A DNA stretch of 64,000 nt from Mycobacterium sp. Z3061 (GCF_031583025.1 NZ_CP134062.1:1984001-2048000), one strand, 5' to 3'. Numbered from the stretch's first letter, positions 9,301-16,917 are shown. Notes: generated by a model from the letters alone, not told the origin. Program-made: numbers and translations.

Positions 9301-9438
9301 CGCCCCGATCACCAGCCCCTTGTGTCGCACCGCGAACGCACCCAGCGCCGCGAGGCGAGCGCTGTATTCACCGGTGGATTCACGGAGCGGGCCCCCGCTG
9401 GGCGGGCAACGTCGTGGCGACTCAAGGGTTTCCGTCAT
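6376..9438 (-). CDS. MmpL-family RND transporter
   Basis: 1020 aa, the usual MmpL size. I take the ATG of MTETLES as the start (AAGG just upstream) over a TTG 21 bases earlier. It has the MmpL layout: TM1 (VIGAWIGAAVILAVVF), a periplasmic domain, TM2-6, a second periplasmic domain with helical Gln/Asn-rich stretches and TM7-12. The two Asp-Tyr proton-relay motifs are present (GAGTDYSVFFISRYHE and VGADYNMLLVSRLREE). MmpLs export lipids or siderophores to the outer membrane; the substrate here cannot be told. No mmpS lies beside it. A divergent TetR gene and three palindromes in the shared 373-bp gap point to TetR control. Confidence 0.95.
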   Translation of the reverse strand: MTETLESPRRCPPSGGPLRESTGEYSARLAALGAFAVRHKGLVIGAWIGAAVILAVVFPQLETVVRQQSVQLLPNDVASFRAANDMAAAFDERGAKTTVIVAMEDPAGLTPSARQRYDAVVSALRADQAHVLLVQDLLADAVTRTGAVSTDRKAWFLPVGIAGTLGDPTSAASVDAVRATVTSVIAGSPTTAYVTGPAATFHDQISAGEHDALIVSVVTAVLIALILLLVYRSVFTALLPLLVIGVSVAVARGVLSALGQLGVPVSQFTVAFLVAILLGAGTDYSVFFISRYHEQRRQNVDPEQAIPRACGSIGRVILASAATVALAFAAMVFARLSVFKGVGPACAVAVLIGFLATATLLPPVLALAAKRGIAEPRADLSRRYWNRVAVTVVRRPGRMLAASLVVLLALAGVVAGMRITYDDRAGQPASTGSNLGYQLLDRHFPKDTVINEFLLVRSSTDMRTAKGLADLDELASRVAQLPGVKRVSGVTRPTGKRLDEAQLSWQNGQIGERMARAVADGQAHRDDLAKLTNGADQLAAGLGQLDTTLRRALAPLTGLLSQAQNAGHNLENARPLLQQLNATAPILDQAVRSGAGLRPLAEQAATAIAVIEPLAQSLDTSPWCATTPECTQLQEEIRVLVTLRNGGFFDQIAGLTDQFSPNASLASTLTDIHNAATTMQQTLGAAGNPADLVGNIHRLQDGVSRLAFGAQALATGVHTLADSNIQLLGGMSQIATQLQNSARATSGSDAAAGFYLPPDAFGDHRFGDLARQFVSPDGHTARFAIASAYDPYSAEAMALNRTIVDTANAARPNTSLANTAISMVGFPAVNSDLQHLLSTDFNRLAAATLLVVGVVLILLLRALVAPLYLLGTVVLNYFAALGLGVLVFQYGFGHDIGWPVPLLAFILLVAVGADYNMLLVSRLREESTRNMRVGVLRTVVNTGSVITSAGIIFAASMFGLMIGSVGMMIQAGFIIGCGLLLDTFVVRTVTVPAIATLLRETSWWPHRPTKWTFKALVEER

Positions 9439-9811
9439 ACCTTCGGCTGGACGAATCAAGACACACCGCCGGCGATCGACAACCAGATCGCCGCGATCGT
9501 CAGACAGATCGCCGTCATCGCCGTGGACCTGCCAGCGGAGGCAAGCCGAGGAGTCAGCGAGTTCGGACCGCGGGAGATGTCCGCTACCAAGAAGAATCGA
9601 GGCAGCCGAAGCTCAACCCGTGTCGTCGTTGCTTCATCTGGCGAAAACGGGCGCAACGTTGCCGGATGTTTGAGCGGATGGTGATTCCGATTCACCTGTC
9701 GACCCCCCATTAGTGGTGAAACACTTCACCAAACTATTGGTGATATCTTTCACCAAACTGGCGCGGCAGCGCAAGACGTATCGGCAGAGGGGAAGGAGTG
9801 TCGAAGCGTCG
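9439..9811. promoter_or_regulatory. mmpL/tetR divergent regulatory region with three palindromic operators
   Basis: The 373-bp gap contains no supportable gene. It holds three related inverted repeats built on GGTGA...TCACC: 9680-9696 (7-bp spacer), 9715-9730 (6-bp spacer, perfect GGTGAA/TTCACC) and 9739-9754 (6-bp spacer, extended to TTGGTGA/TCACCAA at 9737-9756). The last two are exactly 24 bp apart. The GGAAGGAG site for the TetR gene is at 9791-9798. Confidence 0.75.
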
Positions 9812-10468
9812 ATGGCCATGCATCGCGGCCGAACCGCAGATCAACGGCGTGACGAACGCCGCCGACAACTGATGGAGGCGGCCCTCGACGCGATTGCCGA
9901 AAACGGTGTGAGCAATTTGCGGGTACGCGCCGTCAGCGAACGTGCACGACTCAACGACCGCTACTTCTACGAAAGCTTTCCCGACTGCCAGGCGTTACTG
10001 CTCGCAACTTTCGATGACCAGTTCACCCGCGCGCTGACAGGAATCATGGCGACGGTCGCCGACTCGCCACACGAACTGCGGCCCCGCGCGAAGGCTGTAC
10101 TTGAGTTTGCGTTCGCGTTCATCGACGAGGATCCACGACGATCACGGCTGCTGATCGAGCTACAGACCGCCGAGGCGCTCGTCGAACGGCGTCATGAGAT
10201 CATCGATGTCCTAGTTCAGATCATGGTCGGCCAAGCACGCGCACTACTCGGTGACGCCGCCGGATCCGACGAAAACCTCAGGCTGACGGCGTTGACCGTC
10301 ACCAGCGGTCTACTTGAACTCACCACGCAGTGGTATCGACACCAAATCAGCGTCAGCCGAATGGAACTCATCGAGTTCATGACTGCCCTCGTCGTGACGA
10401 CCACTGACATCAGCGGGGAGCTGGGACGTCAACTCGAGGGAAAGTCAGGACCGGAAAGCACTGGCTGA
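9812..10468 (+). CDS. TetR-family regulator, probably of the divergent mmpL
   Basis: 218 aa from ATG 9812 (MAMHRGR); an upstream extension is in frame but runs through the operators and is unlikely. Residues 10-60 are a TetR HTH (RRRQLMEAALDAIAENG, VRAVSERARLNDRYFYESF). The C-terminal ligand domain is helical. It faces mmpL across a region with three GGTGA/TCACC palindromes, the classic autoregulated arrangement. Ligand unknown. Confidence 0.9.
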   Translation: MAMHRGRTADQRRDERRRQLMEAALDAIAENGVSNLRVRAVSERARLNDRYFYESFPDCQALLLATFDDQFTRALTGIMATVADSPHELRPRAKAVLEFAFAFIDEDPRRSRLLIELQTAEALVERRHEIIDVLVQIMVGQARALLGDAAGSDENLRLTALTVTSGLLELTTQWYRHQISVSRMELIEFMTALVVTTTDISGELGRQLEGKSGPESTG

Positions 10469-10469
10469 T

Positions 10470-11273
10470 TCACGGATGCAGGTGCCACTGACCGCAATCC
10501 GCGGCAAGGATGTCGTTGACGTCCACTTCTTGTCCTCCCACTTTCGGGCCTGGGTTCGACGCCGTACTAACTACGCGTTGGTAGAGGACGGCGGCGGGGT
10601 CGATCCTGCTACCGGACCAGGCTTTGGTCTGCCAGGCCCACCGATGGCCGGGGGTGCGCGAGTTTCCGATGACTCCGTCAGCGGCTGCCCACTGGCATAC
10701 ATCGATCCCGCCGTAGACACCGGTCCGCTGCACGCCCAGAACGGAGTTGATTCCGCGAAACCACTTCAACGCCAAATTGTTCCAGGTGTCGTGGTTGATG
10801 TCCTCGTCGATGGTGAAGAAGATCGGGGCACTCTGACCGCCACCCGCCGCCGTGTGCAACTTCCAGGCGGTGCGGGCATCCTCGACGCCACCGGCGAACC
10901 CGCGCTTGAAGTCCGACGATGCCGTCCCACCGGGCTTGCCGTACTGGTAGTTGCTGACGATCATCAGCCCGGCAGCGGTCAGCTGCTCGGCGTAGGACCG
11001 GGTGATCGGCTTGGCGCCGAAGGACGAGCCGGGACGCGACAGCGAGACGTAGTTGATGACCCCGGAATAGCCGGCGGCCTTGATGTGCTCGGCTGGAATC
11101 TGGTGCATGGCGAAGTCGATCAGTTTGGGGGCGGCGGCAGCCGTCGCGGGTGCCGTTGTCGAGGCCACGTATAAAGCCGGCAGCGTGGAGAAGGCGACGG
11201 CATAGCGCATGAAGTCACGACGAGCAACAGGGCGCGCTTGCCGTGTCCAAAGATTGATCGAGCAGTCCCGCAT
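10470..11273 (-). CDS. Tat-exported DUF1906 glycoside-hydrolase-like protein (Rv2525c-like)
   Basis: 267 aa. Twin-arginine signal in residues 1-45: ARRDFMRY then a hydrophobic stretch ending in an Ala-rich cleavage region. The mature part matches DUF1906, a TIM-barrel glycoside-hydrolase-like domain: KLIDFAMHQIPAEHIKAAGY at the start, FFTIDED (acidic barrel-end residues), GVYGGIDVCQWA, HRWAWQTKAWSG and EVDVNDIL. Rv2525c of M. tuberculosis is a Tat substrate of this family linked to cell-wall function. Tail-to-tail with the TetR gene. Confidence 0.88.
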   Translation of the reverse strand: MRDCSINLWTRQARPVARRDFMRYAVAFSTLPALYVASTTAPATAAAAPKLIDFAMHQIPAEHIKAAGYSGVINYVSLSRPGSSFGAKPITRSYAEQLTAAGLMIVSNYQYGKPGGTASSDFKRGFAGGVEDARTAWKLHTAAGGGQSAPIFFTIDEDINHDTWNNLALKWFRGINSVLGVQRTGVYGGIDVCQWAAADGVIGNSRTPGHRWAWQTKAWSGSRIDPAAVLYQRVVSTASNPGPKVGGQEVDVNDILAADCGQWHLHP

Positions 11274-11391
11274 CGCGTGATGCTATGTATGTGACTGTCG
11301 GAGATAGAAGTGGCGTGTGTGACCTGATACCAAATCGGTCCGTGCGGTTAACCGGACAGAGTTGAAAAGGAGTGGACCGCTCGCGCGAAAG

Positions 11392-11850
11392 CTAGCCGGA
11401 GAGCGCTTCCCGCAGACCCCGGGTTGCCAGTTCGTCCGCAAGTTCGTTGTCGTCGATACCTGCGTGCCCCTTCACCCAGAACCACTCGACGCGGTGCCGG
11501 GCGCAGGCCGCCTGGAGCCTCACCCACAGGTCGACGTTCTTCACCGGTTGCTTCGCGGCGGTCATCCAGCCGTTGCGCTCCCAGCCGAGAACCCACTTGG
11601 TGATGCCGTTCCGGACGTAGGTGCTGTCGGTGTAGAGGTGGACCTGCACCGCTCGGGTCAGCGCCTCCAGCGCCATGATCGGCGCCATCAGTTCCATCCG
11701 GTTGTTGCTCGTCAGGCCGGGTTCACCGCCGTACATCTCGCGGACGTGGTGACGCTGGCGCAGCACGGCGCCCCACCCGCCGGGGCCGGGGTTGGGTCTG
11801 CACCCGCCGTCGGTGTGAATGACGACGATGTCCGGGGTGGTGTCGACCAT
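11392..11850 (-). CDS. rnhA: Ribonuclease HI
   Basis: 152 aa from MVDTTPD; an in-frame ATG 30 bases upstream would add ten residues without homology. Cleaves RNA in RNA/DNA hybrids. The DEDD set is visible: Asp14 (IHTDGGC), Glu in NNRMELMAP, Asp in YTDSTYV and Asp in [10 protein letters not shown], plus the KGHAG loop. Length is typical of bacterial RNase HI. It stands alone on this strand; the divergent TetR at 12065 is not obviously related. Confidence 0.95.
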   Translation of the reverse strand: MVDTTPDIVVIHTDGGCRPNPGPGGWGAVLRQRHHVREMYGGEPGLTSNNRMELMAPIMALEALTRAVQVHLYTDSTYVRNGITKWVLGWERNGWMTAAKQPVKNVDLWVRLQAACARHRVEWFWVKGHAGIDDNELADELATRGLREALSG

Positions 11851-12030
11851 GCGCCGAGGATAGGCATTTGGTCGCGACACCGGCCGCGCGACCCGCGATC
11901 TGGCCGGCGGTTGTCGAACCGCCCGTTCGACGAGCCGAGGCTCGCGGCCTTCCGCCTCACGGCGTTTGGGCGATGATCACCTCCGAATCGCCCGCCTGAA
12001 GATATCGTCATTCACGAATGGCGCTATTTT

Positions 12031-12044
12031 TGAAGAAAGCTTCA
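12031..12044. promoter_or_regulatory. TGAAG-N4-CTTCA operator upstream of tetR (12065)
   Basis: TGAAGAAAGCTTCA, 5-bp arms around AAAG, ends 20 bp before the TetR start codon. The same arms with the same 4-bp spacing recur at 13777-13790 and 13822-13835 upstream of the hydrolase, which makes a shared operator likely. Confidence 0.7.
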
Positions 12045-12064
12045 TAACCGAGGAGCCAACGCCC

Positions 12065-12718
12065 GTGTCCGATGACCGCCCACTCAACCGCCTGGAAAGA
12101 CGGAAGAAGCGCACCCGTGCGGCGCTGATCGCAGCCGCGCAGGAGTTCATGGCGGCGGGCAAGCTCAACGTGCCGATCCAAGACATCAGTCAAGCCGCTG
12201 ACGTCGGCGTCGGCTCGTTCTACAACCACTTCGAGACGAAAGAAGATCTCTTCGAAGCGGCCATCAATGAGGTCCTCGATGCGCACGGGGCGTTGCTTGA
12301 CGCGCTGACGGAGTCGATTGACGATCCAGCCGAGAAATTTGCATTCAGTTTCCGGCTGACCGGGCGGATGTTTCCTCAGCCGGCGAGCCGCATCGTCCTC
12401 AACCACGGCCTGGCTCTCATTACCGCCGACCGGGGTCTGGCGCCGCGCGCCAAGCGCGACATCGCCGCCGCGGCCGCAGCCGGCAGGCTCCACGTCGCGG
12501 ATCCGAAACTGGCGATGGCCGTCACCGCCGGAGTGTTGCTGGGGCTGGGCGAACTGCTGCAGGCCGAACCTGAGCGTGACGCGGCACAGAACACCGACCG
12601 GGTCGCGGAAGACCTGCTGAGGATGTTCGGGATGTCGGCCGACGAGGCTCACCAATTGTGCTGCAAACCATTAGATTTCGACGCCCTTGGCCAATTGCAG
12701 GCGGCGGTTCAGCCGTAG
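12065..12718 (+). CDS. TetR-family regulator of the neighbouring hydrolase
   Basis: 217 aa from GTG 12065 (VSDDRPLNR), with CGAGGAG about 10 bp upstream; an ATG at 11966 is in frame but far from any SD. HTH in residues about 12-60 (RTRAALIAAAQEFMAAG, ISQAADVGVGSFYNHFETKEDLF). Its gene ends 10 bp inside the 3' end of the convergent hydrolase gene. The TGAAG-N4-CTTCA operator in its own promoter is repeated twice in the hydrolase promoter, so it probably represses both. Confidence 0.9.
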   Translation: MSDDRPLNRLERRKKRTRAALIAAAQEFMAAGKLNVPIQDISQAADVGVGSFYNHFETKEDLFEAAINEVLDAHGALLDALTESIDDPAEKFAFSFRLTGRMFPQPASRIVLNHGLALITADRGLAPRAKRDIAAAAAAGRLHVADPKLAMAVTAGVLLGLGELLQAEPERDAAQNTDRVAEDLLRMFGMSADEAHQLCCKPLDFDALGQLQAAVQP

Positions 12719-13752
12719 ACGGCGCGCGCCGAACGGCTTTGGGACACCGTGTCGCAGAAGTCGCTCAGCACGTCAACCGTTTCCTGTGGCGCTTCGAACG
12801 GCCAGAAGTGCCCGGTGTCGAACAGATGCAGGCCACTTCCAGGCGGCAGCAGTTCCAAAAGTGCTGACTCTTCGTAGAATTCGCGGGGCTGCAGCGGATC
12901 GTGGGCGCCCTGCAGCAGCAGCACCGGAGCAGTCCAGGACCGAATCAGCCGGGTCCGCCGGTCCACCCATTCCTGACGAAACGACGAGGAGTGGAAATAG
13001 CGGGGGACCGCTGTCGCGATTCCCGGGTAGCTGAACTCCGCGCTGGTGCGCAGCAGATCCCGTTCTGCGACCGGCCTTTCGGTGAGCCACGAGTACACGG
13101 TCAGGACGAAGCGGCGTGCCTCGGTGAGCATGGCCGGCGCCTCCGGCGACTGCATCAGTTGTTGTTGCGGGTGCAGACTGGGGTGCAAATGCCAGAAGTG
13201 TTGCTGCCCACGGCCGTAGCCGCGGATACGGTCGCCGAGCGCCGCGGCGAGGTGGTCACCGACGGGGCTGCCGCGGTCGTGTGTGATGAGGGTGAGTTCG
13301 CCGACTTGCAGCGTGTCGAGCAGGGCGCCGAGCTGCTGCGCCACACCCTCTTGGCGGTAGTCGCCGCTGCGTTTGTCGGACTGACCGTAGCCCTTGAGGT
13401 CGATGGCCAGGCAGTGATAACGGGGGCTGAGGGCCTCCAGGGCGTAGTGCCATTGCCACCACGAGTCGGGCAGTCCGTGCAGAAACACCACGGTGGGATC
13501 TGACGGCGTTCCGGATTCCACGACGTGCCAGCGCACCGTTTCGCTGTCGCCCGGGGCGTCGACGAAGCGGTGGACCACGCTCACATCGCCCAGTTGCTCG
13601 GCTTCACCGTCGTGATTGGGGCGGGGCGGTTCCTGTTCACCCAGGGCCGTGACGAGTTCGTGCGCGGTCTGCACCGCGGCGGCGAGGCCGTCCTGCAGCT
13701 TGTCGGCCACCCGCTGTGGGGGCGCGGTGTAGGTGAGTTCAGAAGCTGCCAC
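12709..13752 (-). CDS. Alpha/beta hydrolase of the epoxide hydrolase type
   Basis: 347 aa. A helical N-terminal region (1-50) precedes an alpha/beta hydrolase core: oxyanion motif HGLPDSWWQW, nucleophile elbow THDRGSPVG with Asp instead of Ser (as in epoxide hydrolases and haloalkane dehalogenases), acid in GAHDPLQP and His in DTGHFWPFEAP. Asp nucleophile plus HGLPDSW favours soluble epoxide hydrolase. Two TGAAG-N4-CTTCA operators lie within 85 bp upstream. Substrate unknown. Confidence 0.88.
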   Translation of the reverse strand: MAASELTYTAPPQRVADKLQDGLAAAVQTAHELVTALGEQEPPRPNHDGEAEQLGDVSVVHRFVDAPGDSETVRWHVVESGTPSDPTVVFLHGLPDSWWQWHYALEALSPRYHCLAIDLKGYGQSDKRSGDYRQEGVAQQLGALLDTLQVGELTLITHDRGSPVGDHLAAALGDRIRGYGRGQQHFWHLHPSLHPQQQLMQSPEAPAMLTEARRFVLTVYSWLTERPVAERDLLRTSAEFSYPGIATAVPRYFHSSSFRQEWVDRRTRLIRSWTAPVLLLQGAHDPLQPREFYEESALLELLPPGSGLHLFDTGHFWPFEAPQETVDVLSDFCDTVSQSRSARAVYG

Positions 13753-13776
13753 GGTCGACCTCCGGTCAAAGAGTAG

Positions 13777-13790
13777 TGAAGATATCTTCA
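13777..13790. promoter_or_regulatory. Perfect 14-bp palindromic operator upstream of the hydrolase
   Basis: TGAAGATATCTTCA, fully self-complementary, 25 bp upstream of the hydrolase start. Same arms and spacing as 12031-12044. Confidence 0.75.
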
Positions 13791-13821
13791 GTCACGAGGT
13801 AATCGGCAGTCAAGGCGTTAA

Positions 13822-13835
13822 TGAAGAAATCTTCA
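13822..13835. promoter_or_regulatory. Second operator copy upstream of the hydrolase
   Basis: TGAAGAAATCTTCA, 45 bp from the first copy (centre to centre), near the 3' end of the upstream TetR gene. Its position suggests cooperative binding. Confidence 0.7.
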
Positions 13836-13844
13836 GAAACTACC

Positions 13845-14417
13845 TCACGGCGCAAGCAGAGCAACCAGCAGATCGACACGGTCGGCGCCGAGGCCCGGGC
13901 GTAGCCGGCGAGTGCGGGACAGGCTGACCAATCCGTGCAATGCCGACCAGAGCACCTCGGTCAGGGTGTCCGCGTCGCGGTGCTCGGCAATGGCCGCGAC
14001 CACCTCGCGCAGTTCGGAGAAGGCCGCTGCCAATTCTGGCGGCGTGTCCTCGGCGGCGAAGTGCAGGGAGGTCGCCCGGGTGAACATCGCGTCGTAAAGG
14101 GCAGGGTTCTCCTGCGCGAAATCGACGTACCCGTGCGCAACCCGCCGCAGCGCGTCGGTAGTCGTGGCGGCGCCGGCGCGCGCGGCGCGCAGATTCTCGG
14201 TGAGCTCGCCGAACCCCTCGACAGCGACGGCCTTCGCGAGTTCGTCCATGTTGGTGAAGTGCGAATACAGCACGGGTTGGCTGTATTCGATCTCGGACGA
14301 CAGTCGGCGCGTGGTGACGGCGTCCCACCCTTCCTCCTCGGCCAGACGGCGCGCGGTCCTCACGATCATCTGCTGTCGCGCGGCTCGTTCACGGGTGCGA
14401 CGGTCCTCGGCGGGCAT
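13845..14417 (-). CDS. TetR-family regulator of the divergent DUF1772 gene
   Basis: 190 aa from MPAEDRR; a longer frame adds 15 hydrophobic residues that overlap the operators and look non-coding. HTH at about 12-60 (QQMIVRTARRLAEEEG, RRLSSEIEYSQPVLYSHFTNMDEL). The divergent 105-bp gap holds three overlapping or adjacent palindromes on TGCTA/TAGCA and AATAGC/GCTATT. The upstream hydrolase gene belongs to a different operator set. Confidence 0.9.
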   Translation of the reverse strand: MPAEDRRTRERAARQQMIVRTARRLAEEEGWDAVTTRRLSSEIEYSQPVLYSHFTNMDELAKAVAVEGFGELTENLRAARAGAATTTDALRRVAHGYVDFAQENPALYDAMFTRATSLHFAAEDTPPELAAAFSELREVVAAIAEHRDADTLTEVLWSALHGLVSLSRTRRLRPGLGADRVDLLVALLAP

Positions 14418-14432
14418 GCGCAACAGTAGCAT

Positions 14433-14501
14433 TGCTAGTTTCAATAGCACCGCTATTGACACATGCGACGGACCGGCCTAGCGTTGCTAGTATATCTAGC
14501 A
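14433..14501. promoter_or_regulatory. Operator cluster between tetR and the DUF1772 gene
   Basis: Three inverted repeats: TGCTA/TAGCA at 14433-14449; overlapping CAATAGC-ACC-GCTATTG at 14442-14458 (perfect 7-bp arms); and TGCTAG-TATAT-CTAGCA at 14485-14501 (perfect 6-bp arms). The last sits 22 bp before the DUF1772 start and would block its promoter or leader. Confidence 0.7.
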
Positions 14502-14522
14502 GTGACCAACGGAAGGCCTCGC

Positions 14523-14999
14523 ATGTCGCTCGTCCAGTTCGCTCAGCTTGCGGCGCTGATCGCCGTAGTCGCCAACGCGGTGGTTTACGGCACCGATGTG
14601 TTCTGCGCGATCGTGTTGCGGCCCGCCCTGGCCCAGGTTGACGACCAGGCGCTGTCGGCGGTCAGCGGTTTCGTGCACCGCTACGGTGACCGGCGTATGC
14701 CCGTACCGGGGGTGGTGGGCGTCGTCGCGGCCGCCGCCAGCGCCGTACTTGCCGCAGTCGCGGGGCACTGGGCCCAGGCGATCTCGGCCGGCGTGGCCGT
14801 GGTGTTGTTGCTCGCCTGGCTGGTGCTCTACCTCCGCGTCAGCGCGCCGATCAACCGGCAGCTCACCGCCGCCGCCGATCGAGGTCGGGTATTGCCGAAT
14901 GTGCGCGTGCTGCAGGCTGATTGGGACCGGATCATCAATGCCCGCGCCCTGTTGCAGGGTCTCGCGCTGGCCGCCTTGTGCCTCGCTCTGATCGCCTGA
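14523..14999 (+). CDS. DUF1772-like four-helix membrane protein
   Basis: 158 aa from ATG 14523 with GGAAGG upstream. Four hydrophobic helices; a conserved Arg/Pro motif (VLRPALAQVD), FVHRYGDRRMPVPG and WDRIINARALLQG, which match the DUF1772 (anthrone oxygenase-like) family as I know it. Small members act as membrane oxygenases or have no assigned role. It forms an operon with the DUF385 gene 35 bp downstream, both probably repressed by the divergent TetR. Confidence 0.7.
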   Translation: MSLVQFAQLAALIAVVANAVVYGTDVFCAIVLRPALAQVDDQALSAVSGFVHRYGDRRMPVPGVVGVVAAAASAVLAAVAGHWAQAISAGVAVVLLLAWLVLYLRVSAPINRQLTAAADRGRVLPNVRVLQADWDRIINARALLQGLALAALCLALIA

Positions 15000-15034
15000 C
15001 CCCGCGCCGAAGCGAACCCGAAAGGAATGGACCG

Positions 15035-15421
15035 ATGACCACACGACCGAGAACCCTTGGGCGACTGCTGATGCGCGCCGCTCCGGTGATCAACGCGCCG
15101 GTGGCCGCAGTGGCCAGGTCACCGCGTTTCGCCGGACTGGTGAATCGAAACATCGCCATGCTCAGCTACACCGGGCGGCGTTCCGGACGCAGCATCAGCA
15201 TCCCCGTCGCATATCGCCGCACCGGTGACGAGGTCACCGTGAACGCCAACCTGCCCGAGACGAAAACGTGGTGGCGCAACTTCCTCGGCGACGGTGGCCC
15301 GGTCACGCTGCAACTCAGGGGGATCGAGCGCACCGGTCATGCGGTGGCCACCCGGGACAGCGAGGGCCGGGTCATCGTTACGGTTCGGCTGACCGACGCC
15401 GGAGGTCAGACGACGGCGTGA
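15035..15421 (+). CDS. DUF385/F420-dependent nitroreductase-like (DDN-type) protein
   Basis: 128 aa from ATG 15035 with AAAGGA upstream. It has the family signature LSYTGRRSGRSISIPVAYRR, then NANLPETKTWWRNFLGDGGPVTLQLRG. These split-barrel proteins bind deazaflavin F420 and reduce quinones or nitroaromatics (Ddn type), or act on fatty acids. A short member, ending soon after the VTVRL strand. Its last 16 bp overlap the convergent thioesterase gene. Confidence 0.7.
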   Translation: MTTRPRTLGRLLMRAAPVINAPVAAVARSPRFAGLVNRNIAMLSYTGRRSGRSISIPVAYRRTGDEVTVNANLPETKTWWRNFLGDGGPVTLQLRGIERTGHAVATRDSEGRVIVTVRLTDAGGQTTA

Positions 15422-15771
15422 CTCCCGATCGCGCGGGCGACCAGCTTGCCGTCCTGAAACACCTCCGCCTCTGAGGCGACGACGCGGCGACCGGCCTTCG
15501 TCGTCCGCGCCTTGCAGGTGAGTAGCGTCCCCGCGACCGCCGGCCGCAGGTACTGGATCATCAGGTCGAAATGCGGAGCCGCCCTCTCGTCGTCGAGTGC
15601 GGAGTGAACCGCCAGGCCGGTGCTGGTGTCCAACAGGGCCGCAAGGAATCCGCCGTGGACGCTTCCGCGCTCGTTGCAGTGTTCGGCAGCTGGCAAGGCC
15701 TCCACGATCGCGTCCGGCCCTTGCGACGGCACGTATCGGAAGCCCAGGAACTGGGCAAAATTACGTGTCAT
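15406..15771 (-). CDS. PaaI-type hotdog thioesterase
   Basis: 121 aa from MTRNFAQFLGF. Hotdog-fold acyl-CoA thioesterase of the PaaI/YbgC group: CNERGSVHGGFLAALLDTSTG carries the conserved HGG and the catalytic Asp on the central helix, followed by FDLMIQYLRPAVAGTLLTCKA. Likely acts on aromatic or medium-chain acyl-CoA. Last gene of a minus-strand run with 15788-16132 and the hydrolase. Confidence 0.85.
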   Translation of the reverse strand: MTRNFAQFLGFRYVPSQGPDAIVEALPAAEHCNERGSVHGGFLAALLDTSTGLAVHSALDDERAAPHFDLMIQYLRPAVAGTLLTCKARTTKAGRRVVASEAEVFQDGKLVARAIGSHAVV

Positions 15772-15787
15772 CGCCAAATCGGTTGCC

Positions 15788-16132
15788 TCACTTGCGTTGC
15801 TGACGCGTGGATTCGCGCACCGCTTCGGCCGCGTCGCGAAAGATCTGCCCGAAGTCGGGTACCCGGGCACGCGCGGCGGGCAGCGGCGCCGTCGGACGCT
15901 GCGTCTCGGCCAGGTCCAGAACCAGCCACGCGCCGAACTGGTGGGGTTGCACGCGCAGCAACAGGGTGTCCAATTCGTCTTCGAGCACCACGGGAACGGT
16001 CACGAACTCACCCGGTTGCGCCTTGTCGAGGCGGCGGCGCACGTCCGTGACATCGGCATCTTCGGCGAGGCGCCACCGCAGCTCCTGGCCGGTTCGGTGG
16101 GCCGGCGAATACAGCACGAGATATTTCCCCAC
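15788..16132 (-). CDS. Conserved-looking hypothetical protein
   Basis: About 114 aa if it starts at the GTG of VGKYLVLYSP; an upstream in-frame start would overlap the hydrolase gene by about 70 bp. It has beta-rich segments (ELRWRLAED, FVTVPVVLEDELDTLLLRVQPHQFGAWLVLDL) and a charged helical C-terminus (FRDAAEAVRESTRQQRK). Not recognised. Third-codon GC is high and it lies 16 bp from the thioesterase, so it is probably part of that operon. Confidence 0.5.
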   Translation of the reverse strand: MGKYLVLYSPAHRTGQELRWRLAEDADVTDVRRRLDKAQPGEFVTVPVVLEDELDTLLLRVQPHQFGAWLVLDLAETQRPTAPLPAARARVPDFGQIFRDAAEAVRESTRQQRK

Positions 16133-16170
16133 GAGACGAAGCGTAAGGCCTGTTTCCGACGATGCGTCGC

Positions 16171-16917
16171 TCAGTCCAGCAAATTCCAGAACTCGGTCAG
16201 GGCCGCCGCGCCGCGTGCCGGGTCCTGCACCATCCACCAATGCCCGAGGCCGTCAAGCACTGCGGTGCGGGCGCCGGCCCGCTCGGCCGCCCGGCGCCTG
16301 GTTTCTTCGCCGCCGATATATGGGTCGTCGGTCGCCAGCAACGACAGCCCGGGCCGGGCCGCGGCGTTCTCGAGGGCCCGTCCGGCTTCGGCCATCGACG
16401 GCTGGGCGGCCGAGCGGTAGAGCGTCAGAATCGCCCGGCCCATTGCCGCGTCCTGTTCCCGCGCGATCGCCGTGGCGATGTCGGCCGGTATGCCGAGCGC
16501 ACCCATCTGCGCGGCCCGGTCCTCGACGGTTCCACCCAGCATGGTGTCGACGAGTTGCTCACCGTCGCCGGGCGTCTGCCAGATCTGCGCCATGTCGTGC
16601 CAGACGTAGTCCGGGTCGAACAGGCCGACGGCGTCGCTGGCCCAGCTGCGGACCAGCTCGGGCCGGTGCATCACCAGATTCACCACGTGCCCACCACCCC
16701 AGTCGTGACCGACCAGGTCGATCACGCCGCCGATCCGCTCCAATTCGCCCTCGAGCCAATCGCGATAGGCGACATAAGTCGCCGGGAAGTCCTCCGGCAG
16801 GGGTGCGCCGAATCCCGGCGGGGACAGCCGCACCACGTCGTCGCGTCCCAGCGCGTCGATCAACGGACCCCAGATCGCATCCGTCTCCGGATTGCCATGC
16901 ACCAGAACAATCGACAC
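16171..16917 (-). CDS. Alpha/beta hydrolase with an Asp nucleophile
   Basis: 248 aa from GTG with AAAGGAGG five bases upstream. Oxyanion motif HGNPETDAIWG, nucleophile elbow VGHDWGGGH (Asp), and the catalytic His in GLGHWWMVQDP. HGNPE and GHDWGG are shared by epoxide hydrolases and haloalkane dehalogenases; which it is cannot be decided. The cap domain is short. First gene of the run that continues with 15788-16132 and the PaaI thioesterase. Confidence 0.85.
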   Translation of the reverse strand: MSIVLVHGNPETDAIWGPLIDALGRDDVVRLSPPGFGAPLPEDFPATYVAYRDWLEGELERIGGVIDLVGHDWGGGHVVNLVMHRPELVRSWASDAVGLFDPDYVWHDMAQIWQTPGDGEQLVDTMLGGTVEDRAAQMGALGIPADIATAIAREQDAAMGRAILTLYRSAAQPSMAEAGRALENAAARPGLSLLATDDPYIGGEETRRRAAERAGARTAVLDGLGHWWMVQDPARGAAALTEFWNLLD

